A stretch of DNA of 33,787 nt from Mesostigma viride (taxonomy: Eukaryota; Streptophyta; Mesostigmatophyceae; Mesostigmatales; Mesostigmataceae). The notes beneath the pieces were generated by a model. The model did no database searches and was not told the origin of the DNA. It was given only the letters and a program-made list of their open reading frames with translations. The stretch is taken from the NCBI GenBank assembly GCA_009746045.1, contig RPFO01001740.1:1-33787 (forward strand), read 5' to 3'. The translations under genes and the position numbers were made by a program. Below, piece after piece: positions 8,710-16,034 of this stretch (positions are counted from its first letter, which is position 1; each line of letters starts with the position of its first letter).

Positions 8710-8954
8710 CTCCCGCTAACTTCTAGTAACCGCCCACGGAACTGGAGCGGAACCCGCCCGCTGCCAAGTGGTAACTCCCGGGGCGCGGCAGGGAACCAAA
8801 GATACGCCGCTGCCACGACGAAACCGACACGACACGCGGCAGACGCGCGTATATATTTCGTCAGCGCGGCATGAAATGGGGCAGACAGCAGGCAAACAAC
8901 ACACACAACAACACAACCCATTTTCTCCCTTTGGCTCTGGATTTGCAGGTGAGC
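8710..8954. other. Non-coding spacer right of palindrome
   Basis: No gene is seen. It contains a purine/CA-rich stretch (ACACACAACAACACAACCC around 8899-8922) resembling one at about 7545-7562 on the same strand. Confidence 0.5.
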
Positions 8955-9620
8955 ATGGCCCTTTTTCGACGTTTTCGGCCGCAAACGTCGAATTAGGCAG
9001 TGGGGTGGGGGGGTTTCGGCTGTCTTTGTCCTGTTTGTGAACCCCTTTTTCGCGTTTCCTGCCGCGCTCGTCGAATGGCCCCACCTTTTGAATTGCACCC
9101 CTGCCCTTGTCCTGCCCAGCAGTTCTGTTGCCTATTGACCACCCTTTGGCATGGCTCATCATCTGATGCACTTATTTCCATGCCCTTGCCATGTTTCATG
9201 CTTTCTGTCGAGTTTTACGCCGCGAAAGTCGAATGGCCCCACCTTTTGAATTGTTCACCTGCCCTGGTCCTGTCCAGCAGTACTGTTGCCTATTGACCAC
9301 CCTTTGGCATGCCTCATCATCTGATGCACTTATTTCCATCCCCTTGCCCTGGTTGTGCGTTCCTTTTCGCGTTTTCAGCCGCTATCGTCGAATGGGCCCC
9401 CCCTTGTGAAGTTTTCACCTGCACTGGCCCTGTCCAGCAATCCTGTTGCCTGTTGCCCACCCTTTGGCATGCCTCATCCCATAATGAAATTTTTTTGAAG
9501 CCCCCCATTGTGTGCATGCATTTTTTCCGTTTTATGCCGCCCTCGTCGAGGTATTCTGCTTGGTGAAGTTTTCACATGCCCTGGTTCTGTCCAGCAACTC
9601 TGTTGGCTCTCTGCCCACAC
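8955..9620 (-). repeat. Degenerate 158-159 bp repeat array, inverted relative to the 79-bp array
   Basis: A core read on the minus strand as ATTCGACG, a few bases, a GCGGC-like word and then GAAAACGCG recurs near 8962-8994, 9049-9076, 9212-9235, 9368-9393 and 9526-9549. Spacings are about 82, 158, 159 and 158 bp. The longer unit also contains CCTGTCCAGCA, CTGTTGCC and CACCCTTTGGCATG. The core matches the left array core in opposite orientation, and the long period is twice 79. Confidence 0.75.
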
Positions 9621-9784
9621 TCTGGCGTGTTTTATCCCCTACGTGTTTCGCCTTTGAGGACTCTTGTGGTATTTGCCGCGTCGTTCTATTGCTCGTGATT
9701 TGGAATGCATTCATTCATGTTTATTAAAATGTACACCACCAAAAACTGTCGCTGTCTGCCCACACAACCTGAAACAGGTACCGG
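9621..9784 (+). promoter_or_regulatory. Likely promoter region of the KilA-N/nuclease gene
   Basis: The end of the repeat region, then an AT-rich stretch (CATGTTTATTAAAATGTAC at about 9716-9734) 50-70 bp before the ATG at 9785. No sharper motif can be proven. Confidence 0.3.
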
Positions 9785-10504
9785 ATGGCCGCGACTCAGG
9801 CACCGACCGTCAACGTGCTCTTCGCGTTCAAGCGGGAGACAGACAAGTTCTGGATCTACACGCTGCGGCCGCCCCCAGGTCTGAATGCGGACCCCGACAC
9901 CGAGATTCGCGTGAGGAAGACGGACACGATGGTCCACGGCCCCGATCTCACCAAGGCCGGGTCGAACGGGACGAAGCGCTTTGATCACTTTTTGAGGGGG
10001 GCTAACGCCGACGTTAGCCCTAAGAATGCCGTGGACAAGGTTATGACGGGGTTGAACGATGACCGCGGCACTTGGATCCACGCGGACCTGGTGGACAAGG
10101 TGATGGATTGGTCCACGAAACCTCCCAACAAGCAAAATGAGCTGCGTGTGCAGGGGCGTCTCGCAAGTCGCATGAATGGCGCTCGGTGCGAGGTGGAGTG
10201 CCCCGCCGGGTTCGTGGACATCGTGACGGACGACCCCCCTCTCATCGTGGAGGTGAAGGAGCTGAAGAGGTGGAAAGAGGGCGTCGGGCAGCTTCACGCG
10301 TACGGTCAGTTCTTTCCGAACCACCAGCGCCGCCTTCACCTGTTCCGAACTTCAAAGCAGAACACCGACGTGCTCGGGTTGATTGAGACTACCTGCGCGG
10401 CCAACGGCATCGAGGTGCATATCGACGAGGACTTCTACAACGAAGACGCATCCAGGAGCCCGTCCCCGGACCCTGCTCGCAGCGAGGACGTCGCCCCCCA
10501 GTAG
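9785..10504 (+). CDS. KilA-N-like protein with PD-(D/E)XK-type nuclease domain
   Basis: 239 residues, intact. The middle carries a KilA-N-like DNA-binding signature (GTWIHADLVDKVMDW, about residues 94-110). The C-terminal half has VDIVTDD followed by IVEVKELKRWKEGVGQLHAYG (about residues 143-173). The Asp, then Glu-x-Lys, then a helix beginning W-x-x-x-x-G-Q-L is the layout of a PD-(D/E)XK nuclease core, and this combination is known from other giant viruses. The last 25 residues are an acidic Ser/Pro-rich tail. It probably binds and cuts DNA; the target is unknown. A paralog lies at 23148, and a coiled-coil gene follows 32 bp downstream on the same strand. The start is the first ATG after the promoter-like AT-rich stretch. 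Confidence 0.75.
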   Translation: MAATQAPTVNVLFAFKRETDKFWIYTLRPPPGLNADPDTEIRVRKTDTMVHGPDLTKAGSNGTKRFDHFLRGANADVSPKNAVDKVMTGLNDDRGTWIHADLVDKVMDWSTKPPNKQNELRVQGRLASRMNGARCEVECPAGFVDIVTDDPPLIVEVKELKRWKEGVGQLHAYGQFFPNHQRRLHLFRTSKQNTDVLGLIETTCAANGIEVHIDEDFYNEDASRSPSPDPARSEDVAPQ

Positions 10505-10536
10505 CCCCCGCCGCGAGGGCTCCGGAGGCCGAGTCA

Positions 10537-10971
10537 ATGGCTTCCAAGAGGGAGATGAAGGCAGCGGAGTTGGAGAATCTCAGGCTGGACGTGGAGAGGG
10601 AGGAGTTGGAGGCAAAGAGGAGGAGGCTGAGGATGGACGCTTACCTGAACGAGTTGGACTTCGAGCTGAAGGCCGTGAACCGGCTGACTGATCTGACGGA
10701 AGCGGTTGCGCACAACCACGAGATTCTCGGGAGTGACGGGAACGACCACGAGTCCATCCAGGCCCTGCGGGAGATGAGGAGGGCCTTGATTCCTGGGAAG
10801 CGTCACTACGCGCCCCCCACTCGCGTGATGATCAACGTCGAGATGGTTGCGAGAGAGATGGGCTACGACCTGAGCGCCGACGAGGTCGCGTCCATCGACA
10901 GGGTCGTGGAAGAGAGGTGGAGGGAGAGGTTCCCCGGAGGGGCGGTAACCCACCACGTTATGCAGGGGTAG
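10537..10971 (+). CDS. Coiled-coil protein next to the nuclease gene
   Basis: 144 residues, intact, family unknown. The N-terminal half is a charged heptad-like helix (MKAAELENLRLDVEREELEA) typical of a dimerising coiled coil. The C-terminal part (RVMINVEMVAREMGYDLS and IDRVVEERWRERF) looks like a small folded helical domain. It starts 32 bp after the nuclease gene and has the same orientation, so the two may be co-expressed. The coiled coil could mediate dimerisation or bridge the nuclease to another factor; this is inferred from position only. Confidence 0.7.
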   Translation: MASKREMKAAELENLRLDVEREELEAKRRRLRMDAYLNELDFELKAVNRLTDLTEAVAHNHEILGSDGNDHESIQALREMRRALIPGKRHYAPPTRVMINVEMVAREMGYDLSADEVASIDRVVEERWRERFPGGAVTHHVMQG

Positions 10972-11101
10972 GCAGAGTGAGGGTTTGATGACGAGACGGG
11001 AATGCGCCCCGTCCAGAGCAGGAGGGAGTAGACAGCCGTTATATTTTGTGGCTTGTTCATAATCTTGTGGCGTGTATTTAATTATTGATTGGAATGTAAT
11101 G

Positions 11102-11743
11102 TCAATAAGCACACATAGGTCTGCGCCCCCTCCTCGTAAACGCCTTAGCGCGGCCGGTATGGCGCAGATATTGCGTTCTCAGGGGCGGCCCTGTCATTTC
11201 GGCGTCCGCCCATCCACGAGCCCTTCGTGCTGCATCCTCCATATCTTCACGAGCCTTCTTCTCTCGCTTCCAATCCTCGGCGATCTTCCGCAACCCCATT
11301 TCAAAAAACTCTTGGTTACTGTGGCGCAACTTGGGCGCTCTGTATCCGTCGTCGTGTTCGGTGTTGATCGGGTATAGCCGTCCCGTGACGGGATCCTCGT
11401 ATGTGGGCGGCTGGTACAATATTTCGCTGGGTTTCCGTGGGTTGAACCCTGTTATCTTACCCACGTTTATCCGCGTCTCTCTCTCGGTGGTTGATTTGTT
11501 CTTCGTCCACGTGGGCGTGGGGACGGGCGGGGCCGGGGGGCGGGAAGACGGTAGTTGGGTATCGCGAGAAGACGCGTTGGTCTCCTCTTCGTCATAGTCG
11601 TCCGCGCGCATCTTGTGGACCCGCCTGTGGCGCACGTACGAACGGGCGCTGTGAGCGGCACACGTGTCGCGGCGGGCGGCGCACGACCGCTTGCACCTAC
11701 CCCCCGCGAGCGTCTGTCCGCGGCATCTCCTTTTCACCGACAT
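11102..11743 (-). CDS. Protein with N-terminal Cys/His zinc-binding-like motif
   Basis: 213 residues from the ATG at 11743 (MSVKRRCRGQ); the frame is open upstream but that part includes a hydrophobic stretch best read as promoter. The N-terminus carries CRGQTLAGGRC, further cysteines and CAAHSAR, a Cys/His cluster like that of the gene at 4471. The middle is acidic and Ser/Pro-rich, followed by a block with TRINVGKITGFNPRKPSEI and YQPPTYEDPVTGRLYPI. The C-terminus is charged and helical. Function is unknown; nucleic-acid binding is plausible from the motif. Convergent with the coiled-coil gene and divergent from Bro-like paralog 2, with about 200 bp between the starts. Confidence 0.65.
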   Translation of the reverse strand: MSVKRRCRGQTLAGGRCKRSCAARRDTCAAHSARSYVRHRRVHKMRADDYDEEETNASSRDTQLPSSRPPAPPVPTPTWTKNKSTTERETRINVGKITGFNPRKPSEILYQPPTYEDPVTGRLYPINTEHDDGYRAPKLRHSNQEFFEMGLRKIAEDWKREKKAREDMEDAARRARGWADAEMTGPPLRTQYLRHTGRAKAFTRRGRRPMCAY

Positions 11744-11874
11744 GTGATAATACATAATACGGACAAGGAAAAAAAACGCATTTGTCAAGTAAAGGAAGCA
11801 CGTTATATATACCCTCGTCGCATCGTCCGGCATCATAGCAGCGTACCACCCACTAGAATCTTGCTAGTCGTCGA

Positions 11875-11949
11875 GGACAGTCATCCCGAGTGTCCACGGT
11901 GCGCCCCGTCACAGCCAATTTTGCCAGAGTAAGGTGAGCACCGTCCACC
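11875..11949 (+). promoter_or_regulatory. Conserved upstream block of Bro-like paralog 2
   Basis: The second copy of the block described at 1014-1089: GGACAG, CGAGTGTCCACGGTGCG, CACAGCCAATTTTGCC and CGTCCACC directly before the ATG at 11950. Spacing from GGACA to ATG is 75 bases. Confidence 0.6.
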
Positions 11950-12828
11950 ATGTCCCAGGTGATCCGCTACCTGACACCCCACGACGGGGCGGAGGAGGAC
12001 CCGCAATTCAGCGGCAAGATCCGCGTGACGGACGACGGAAGAATGTCTGTGTTGGACGCAATGAGCGCTCTAGGCCTGACTAACCCTGCCATGTACTGGA
12101 GGCGTCTAGTAGAGGCCAATCCCGAAGTGGTAACTTCCAGTTATCTCTGGAAATTCCCCGGAGCGAGGCAGCGAGACACCCCTGTGACTGACCGAAAGGG
12201 GATGGCCCAGATCATAATGCTGCTCCCCGGCAAGATAGCGGCCAAGTTCCGAGACAAGGTGGCGGTCCTGCTGGAGCGCTACCTGGACGCCGACCGCTCG
12301 CTGGCGGAGGACATCCTGAGGAGGGCCGACGAGCGCGACGGGGCGGCCGCCATAGCCAACGTGCAGGACCACCCGCGCGTCCAGTCGAGCGCTTCCACCA
12401 AGGAGCTGAACGCCGCGATCAAGGCGTACACGGACCAGCACAAGGGGTGCGGGATCATGTACCCCGTCGTGCACGACACCAACAACCTGGCGGTCACGGG
12501 CAGGACCGCGGCCCAGTTGAAAGCCTCCATCGGGGCCGCCGGCTCCTCTCGCGACCTGAACACGCGCCGTCAGAGTCTCGCCATGGCCTTTATGCAGCTC
12601 ACGGAGGCCGAGATGATCAAGGAGACGGGGTTGGACCCCATCCAGGTGGCCAAGAGGACCAGGGAGCTCATGGAGCCAGGATTCCGCGCCACGGGCTTGC
12701 ACGACCAGCAGCCGGAAAAGAAGTACATCTTAGAGAACCGCGGGGCCATGCGGCTCAACCAGAAGCTGACGAGGGAGGGCCAGCTCCCAAGTCACCCCCA
12801 GGCCGCCGCCCTGCCATCCGTTGTGTGA
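11950..12828 (+). CDS. Bro/antirepressor-like protein, paralog 2 (intact)
   Basis: 292 residues and the only uninterrupted member of the three-gene family, so it is the reference for the others. Order of features: VIRYLTPHDGAEEDPQF at the N-terminus, KIRVTDDGRMSVLDAMSALG (a winged-helix-like segment), WKFPGARQRDTPVTD, IIMLLPGKIAAKFRDK, then ERYLDADRSLAEDILRRAD. The C-terminal domain has ELNAAIKAYTDQHKGCG, NNLAVTGRTAAQLK, SSRDLNTRRQ and a helical end. The FPG-QR-TPVTD/LLPG core occurs widely in giant-virus and phage antirepressor-type proteins. DNA binding is likely but inferred. Expression is presumably driven by the conserved upstream block. Confidence 0.8.
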   Translation: MSQVIRYLTPHDGAEEDPQFSGKIRVTDDGRMSVLDAMSALGLTNPAMYWRRLVEANPEVVTSSYLWKFPGARQRDTPVTDRKGMAQIIMLLPGKIAAKFRDKVAVLLERYLDADRSLAEDILRRADERDGAAAIANVQDHPRVQSSASTKELNAAIKAYTDQHKGCGIMYPVVHDTNNLAVTGRTAAQLKASIGAAGSSRDLNTRRQSLAMAFMQLTEAEMIKETGLDPIQVAKRTRELMEPGFRATGLHDQQPEKKYILENRGAMRLNQKLTREGQLPSHPQAAALPSVV

Positions 12829-12875
12829 ATAACACTTGATGATGAATAAAACGTTTTTAACGACAAACAATGAGA

Positions 12876-13361
12876 TCACATTCCACCAGGTAGGACCTGC
12901 TTGCCCTCCAGGGCCGTCACGTGGGCACGCAGCACGCGCAACTCGTCCCTCAGGTCCTGCGTGCACGCGCGGACGAAGTTGAAGTCGGACGCGGAGTAGG
13001 GGATCACCCAGCTCTCGCTGTCGACCCGCCCCTTCACGAACTTGTGCCCGTCCGCCTTGTCGCTCTCGAACTCCTTGGCCACGCGCGCCACGAACCGGAA
13101 GCAGCACTCGCCCGTCATGAACACGTCCTCCGGTTTGAACCCCCTCCACCCCGACGCCGGCAGCGGCCTCGTCCCGTCCTTGTGGCGGTAGTCCGTACCG
13201 TACTCGAACGACTCCCGCAGCGTGTCCAGCACCCACTCGGGGTTGGGGTACACCCCCACCTTGAGGGTGTAGGAGAACTCCTCCACCGACCTGAGCGCCC
13301 ACGGGCACAGGCGGTTGTGCCCGTGCTCGTCCAGCAGCTTCCACACGGCGGCGGTGTCCAT
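12876..13361 (-). CDS. Antirepressor-like small protein (MSV199/KilA-N-type features)
   Basis: 161 residues starting at 13361 (MDTAAVWKLLDEHGH). The pattern WVLDTLRESFEYGTDY, then GFKPEDVFMTGECCFRFVARV, resembles the segment of phage antirepressors and poxvirus MSV199 proteins in which a Y-x-D-Y loop is followed by a helix with the aromatic-Cys motif. The C-terminus is a likely coiled coil (LRDELRVLRAHVTALEG). It is convergent with Bro-like paralog 2, 47 bp apart. A DNA-associated role is inferred from this resemblance and is tentative; an unrelated small helical protein would also fit. Confidence 0.6.
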   Translation of the reverse strand: MDTAAVWKLLDEHGHNRLCPWALRSVEEFSYTLKVGVYPNPEWVLDTLRESFEYGTDYRHKDGTRPLPASGWRGFKPEDVFMTGECCFRFVARVAKEFESDKADGHKFVKGRVDSESWVIPYSASDFNFVRACTQDLRDELRVLRAHVTALEGKQVLPGGM

Positions 13362-13402
13362 GATACCATCACCGCACATTATCGAACGCCGGAGAACGCG
13401 CG

Positions 13403-14367
13403 TCACCCGCTCCACAGGAGCATGGCCACCTCCCCGTCCTCCCCGGGGATCGCATTGCCGCCCGTGACGGTGGCCGGGGCGCTCCACGATACTACGCTGG
13501 ACCCGCGCATCTTCACGAGCTCCAGGCTCTCGTCGTTTGCGATGCGGAACCCGTAACGCACCGTCACCGGCTGCGTGTACATCTCCCGCCACCCGTACAG
13601 CAGCGTGTTCGTAATGTTGGTGGTAACGGCCGCCCCGATCACGCGCACGTCGTCGTACCATATGGACCAGTTCTCGCGGTTACCGTTGTGCAGTTGGAGA
13701 GTGGGCGTCCCCACCGTGCTGGACACCGCCGAGAAGATGGATGCGCCGTCCTTGTACACGGTCAACCCCCGCCCGTCTGTCTGGTGATGGCCAGGTGGAA
13801 GGGGTCCGCGTTCATCCCGGTCACACTCGTCACGTTTTCCTGCGATCCGTCGTGGACCACTAGACTGCCCGAGCTATACACGTACACTTGGATGCTCCCG
13901 TACTCCAACAGCTTCTTATTGGCCCCCGAGGTGGCCAGGGTCTGCTGGGGGATCACCCGCACGCACACCGTGAAGGCGGGGGTGGGCATGTCGGTCACCT
14001 GCGCCGGGGTGGTGGTGGTCACCTTCAGCACGCCGTCCGCCACCGTCCCGCCCGTGAATTGCTTCGACCCCGACTCGCTGGCTCGCGACTCGGTGAACTC
14101 CCAGCGGTACGTGTCCGCCCCGCTGGACAGAGAGGACAGGGGCACCCCCGTCCCCGTCCAAGGCGCGCACCGCTCCTCCGGGGGGATCGTGCGAGACAGA
14201 GACAGCCGCCCGTTCTCCACGCGCCACTCGCCCCACGCCGACGTCCCGAGCTCCACGGACCCCCCCTCGGCGGGCTGGAGCACCACGTTGCGTCTCGAAC
14301 TCAGCACCAGGTCCTTGCCCGACAGGCCCGTCACCTCGCTCGTCTGCACCAGGTGGAGTCGCTGCAT
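13403..14367 (-). CDS. LamG/concanavalin-like jelly-roll protein, frame-disrupted
   Basis: About 320 residues from the ATG at 14367 (MQRLHLVQTSEV). The N-terminus (LSGKDLVLSSRRNVVLQPA) resembles the repeated beta segments of virus and phage fibre proteins. The body is rich in beta strands and ends with FHLAITRQTGGG, then, after a frame change, LTVYKDGASIFSAV; this is the typical end of a LamG/concanavalin fold, where a His-x-Ala-x-Thr-Arg strand precedes a V-Y-x-D-G hairpin. The frame changes near a five-C run at 13766-13770; the second frame continues to a stop at 13403 with protein-like sequence. A virion-surface glycan-binding role is inferred. It lies between the antirepressor-like gene and an unknown gene, all on the minus strand with short spacers. 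Confidence 0.6.
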
Positions 14368-14378
14368 GCTTCTCCTTT

Positions 14379-15055
14379 CTACATAGGGTGAGAGGTTTTT
14401 ATGTAGTTCCGGGCGCACAGGAGCAGCTCCTTGTACGCGGGGGGCAGCAGACTCGAGCACCGCGCGCACGGGTTCCACAGCTCCATGAACACGTCGTACA
14501 CGTCGATGTCGTGAGGGCACGCGAGCGTGCGGATGCGCGTCATGTCCGACGTGCCCACCGCCCTCCGGTCCGCACGGTACACCAGCAGCAGGCGGTTGTG
14601 ACGGGGGGAGGCCGACAGCTCGCCGATCCCGTGCAGCACGCGGTTCAGCTCGCAAGATGTCACCGCGCCCACGTACGGCGCGTCCACGTACAGGGTGGGC
14701 CCCTGCAGCTCCCCGTCCGTCTTGCGCTCCAGGTACCTCATCAGGTGTCTCGTCAGCTCCGGCTCGTTCTCGTCCCACCGCTTGGCCCGGGCCCGCTCCG
14801 CCAGTCGCCTCACCTCCTCCTTGGTCTGCAGCGACTCCGCGTACACGCGGAACCACCCGGTCGAGCGCACCTCGCGCATCAGCTCGTCGTGTCGCCTCAA
14901 GAACTCCCACCCCGTCATGTCCGCCCTGTCCCCCTCCCCGTCCGCGCGCGGAGAGGGCGGGGGGCCAGGGCCAGCGCGGTCAGGGCCGCCAGGGGGGGGA
15001 GGGACGACCGGGGGCTGTCCCACTCGTCGTACTCGGGCAAATCGTCCGTGTCCAT
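14379..15055 (-). CDS. Unknown protein, N-terminal frame uncertain
   Basis: No family is recognised. The ATG at 15055 gives MDTDDLPEYDEWDSPRSS; after an eight-G run (14992-14999) and a six-G run (14959-14964) the frame must change to reach the main body. An internal ATG at 14919 (MTGWEFLRRHDEL) gives a clean 180-residue protein and is the alternative start. The body has charged helices (TKEEVRRLAERARAKRW) and a C-terminal segment with three Cys (ACPHDIDVYD, NPCARCSSLL). It ends 11 bp before the LamG-like gene on the same strand. The two start only 30 bp from the divergent methyltransferase, so they may share a promoter. Confidence 0.55.
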
Positions 15056-15085
15056 AATTAACCTCACCTAGCCTATATAGCAGGG
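15056..15085. promoter_or_regulatory. 30-bp divergent promoter between unknown gene and methyltransferase
   Basis: Only 30 bp separate two start codons on opposite strands. The sequence contains ATTAACCTC and a TATA-like CCTATATAGC about 15 bp before the ATG at 15086. Such compact spacing is usual in large DNA viruses. Confidence 0.4.
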
Positions 15086-16003
15086 ATGTCCGGAAAGGAG
15101 TGGAAGCACATAGACCTGTTCGCGGGAATGGGGGGCTTCAGTATGGGCCTCAAGCGCGTCCGCCCCGTCCGCACCGTGATGGCCGTCGAGATGAACTCGA
15201 TGGCGTGCAAGATCTACGAGATACTCAACGGCGTCAAGCCCGTTTGTAAGAAGATCGAGGAGGTGAGGGACGAGGAGATACCCAAGGCGGACATACTGAC
15301 GGGCGGATTCCCGTGTCAGAGTTTCAGCAACGCGGGGTTGCGCGCCGGGATGAAGGACAAGCGCACCAAGGGGATCTCCCACATCTTCCGTTTCATCCGC
15401 GTGGCCGACCCGCGCCACGTCATCCTCGAGAACGTGCCCGCCGTCATGGGATTCCCCGTGTTCAAGCGCATCCTGGCGCAGCTCCGGAAGATGGGCTACA
15501 ACGTGGCGCACGCCGTCCTGGGCACGCACACGCACGCGGGGCTGCGGCAGAAGCGCAAACGAGTGTTCATCGTGGCCAGCAAGGGGGCGATCGCGAACTT
15601 CCCGCCGCCGGAAGTGAAGTCCCTCGCCAAGTTCGACTTTGCCAAGACAGCGCCCGAGAAGTACTACCTGGCGCCGGGCACCAGGATGTACGACGTCATG
15701 CAGGTGGCCACACCGGGGTCCTTCTGGCAGGCGAACTACAGCTTCGAGCCCAAGAATTCGGACGTCGCGTTCACCCAGCGGGCCTCCCAGGGGCCGCACA
15801 AGGGCGCGAGGCTGTACGTCCGCGACCGGAAGGGCGTGCGCTGGCTCACCGAGGAGGAGACGTTCGAGCTGCAGGGGATCCCCACGCGGCGGCTGGACAA
15901 GCTCAAGGCGGAGGTGGGCATGCAGACCATCTTCAAGGCGGTCGGAAACTCGGTGTCCCCCAAGCTCGTGGGGATAGTCGCCAAGAGTTTCGACAGCAAG
16001 TAG
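15086..16003 (+). CDS. DNA (cytosine-5)-methyltransferase
   Basis: 305 residues, intact, near the size of stand-alone bacterial and viral enzymes. It transfers a methyl group from S-adenosylmethionine to C5 of cytosine. Motif I is DLFAGMGGFSMGL near residue 10, motif IV is GGFPCQSFSNAG with the catalytic Cys at about residue 77 (codon 15314-15316), motif VI is ILENVPAVM, motif VIII is LRQKRKRVFIV, and motif X is VGNSVSPKLVG near the C-terminus. The target-recognition region between motifs VIII and X is short. No restriction endonuclease gene lies next to it, so it may methylate viral DNA for expression, packaging or protection from host or co-infecting virus nucleases. Specificity cannot be read by eye. 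Confidence 0.93.
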   Translation: MSGKEWKHIDLFAGMGGFSMGLKRVRPVRTVMAVEMNSMACKIYEILNGVKPVCKKIEEVRDEEIPKADILTGGFPCQSFSNAGLRAGMKDKRTKGISHIFRFIRVADPRHVILENVPAVMGFPVFKRILAQLRKMGYNVAHAVLGTHTHAGLRQKRKRVFIVASKGAIANFPPPEVKSLAKFDFAKTAPEKYYLAPGTRMYDVMQVATPGSFWQANYSFEPKNSDVAFTQRASQGPHKGARLYVRDRKGVRWLTEEETFELQGIPTRRLDKLKAEVGMQTIFKAVGNSVSPKLVGIVAKSFDSK

Positions 16004-16034
16004 CGCAGGATAATATGTGTGGTACGGGTATACG

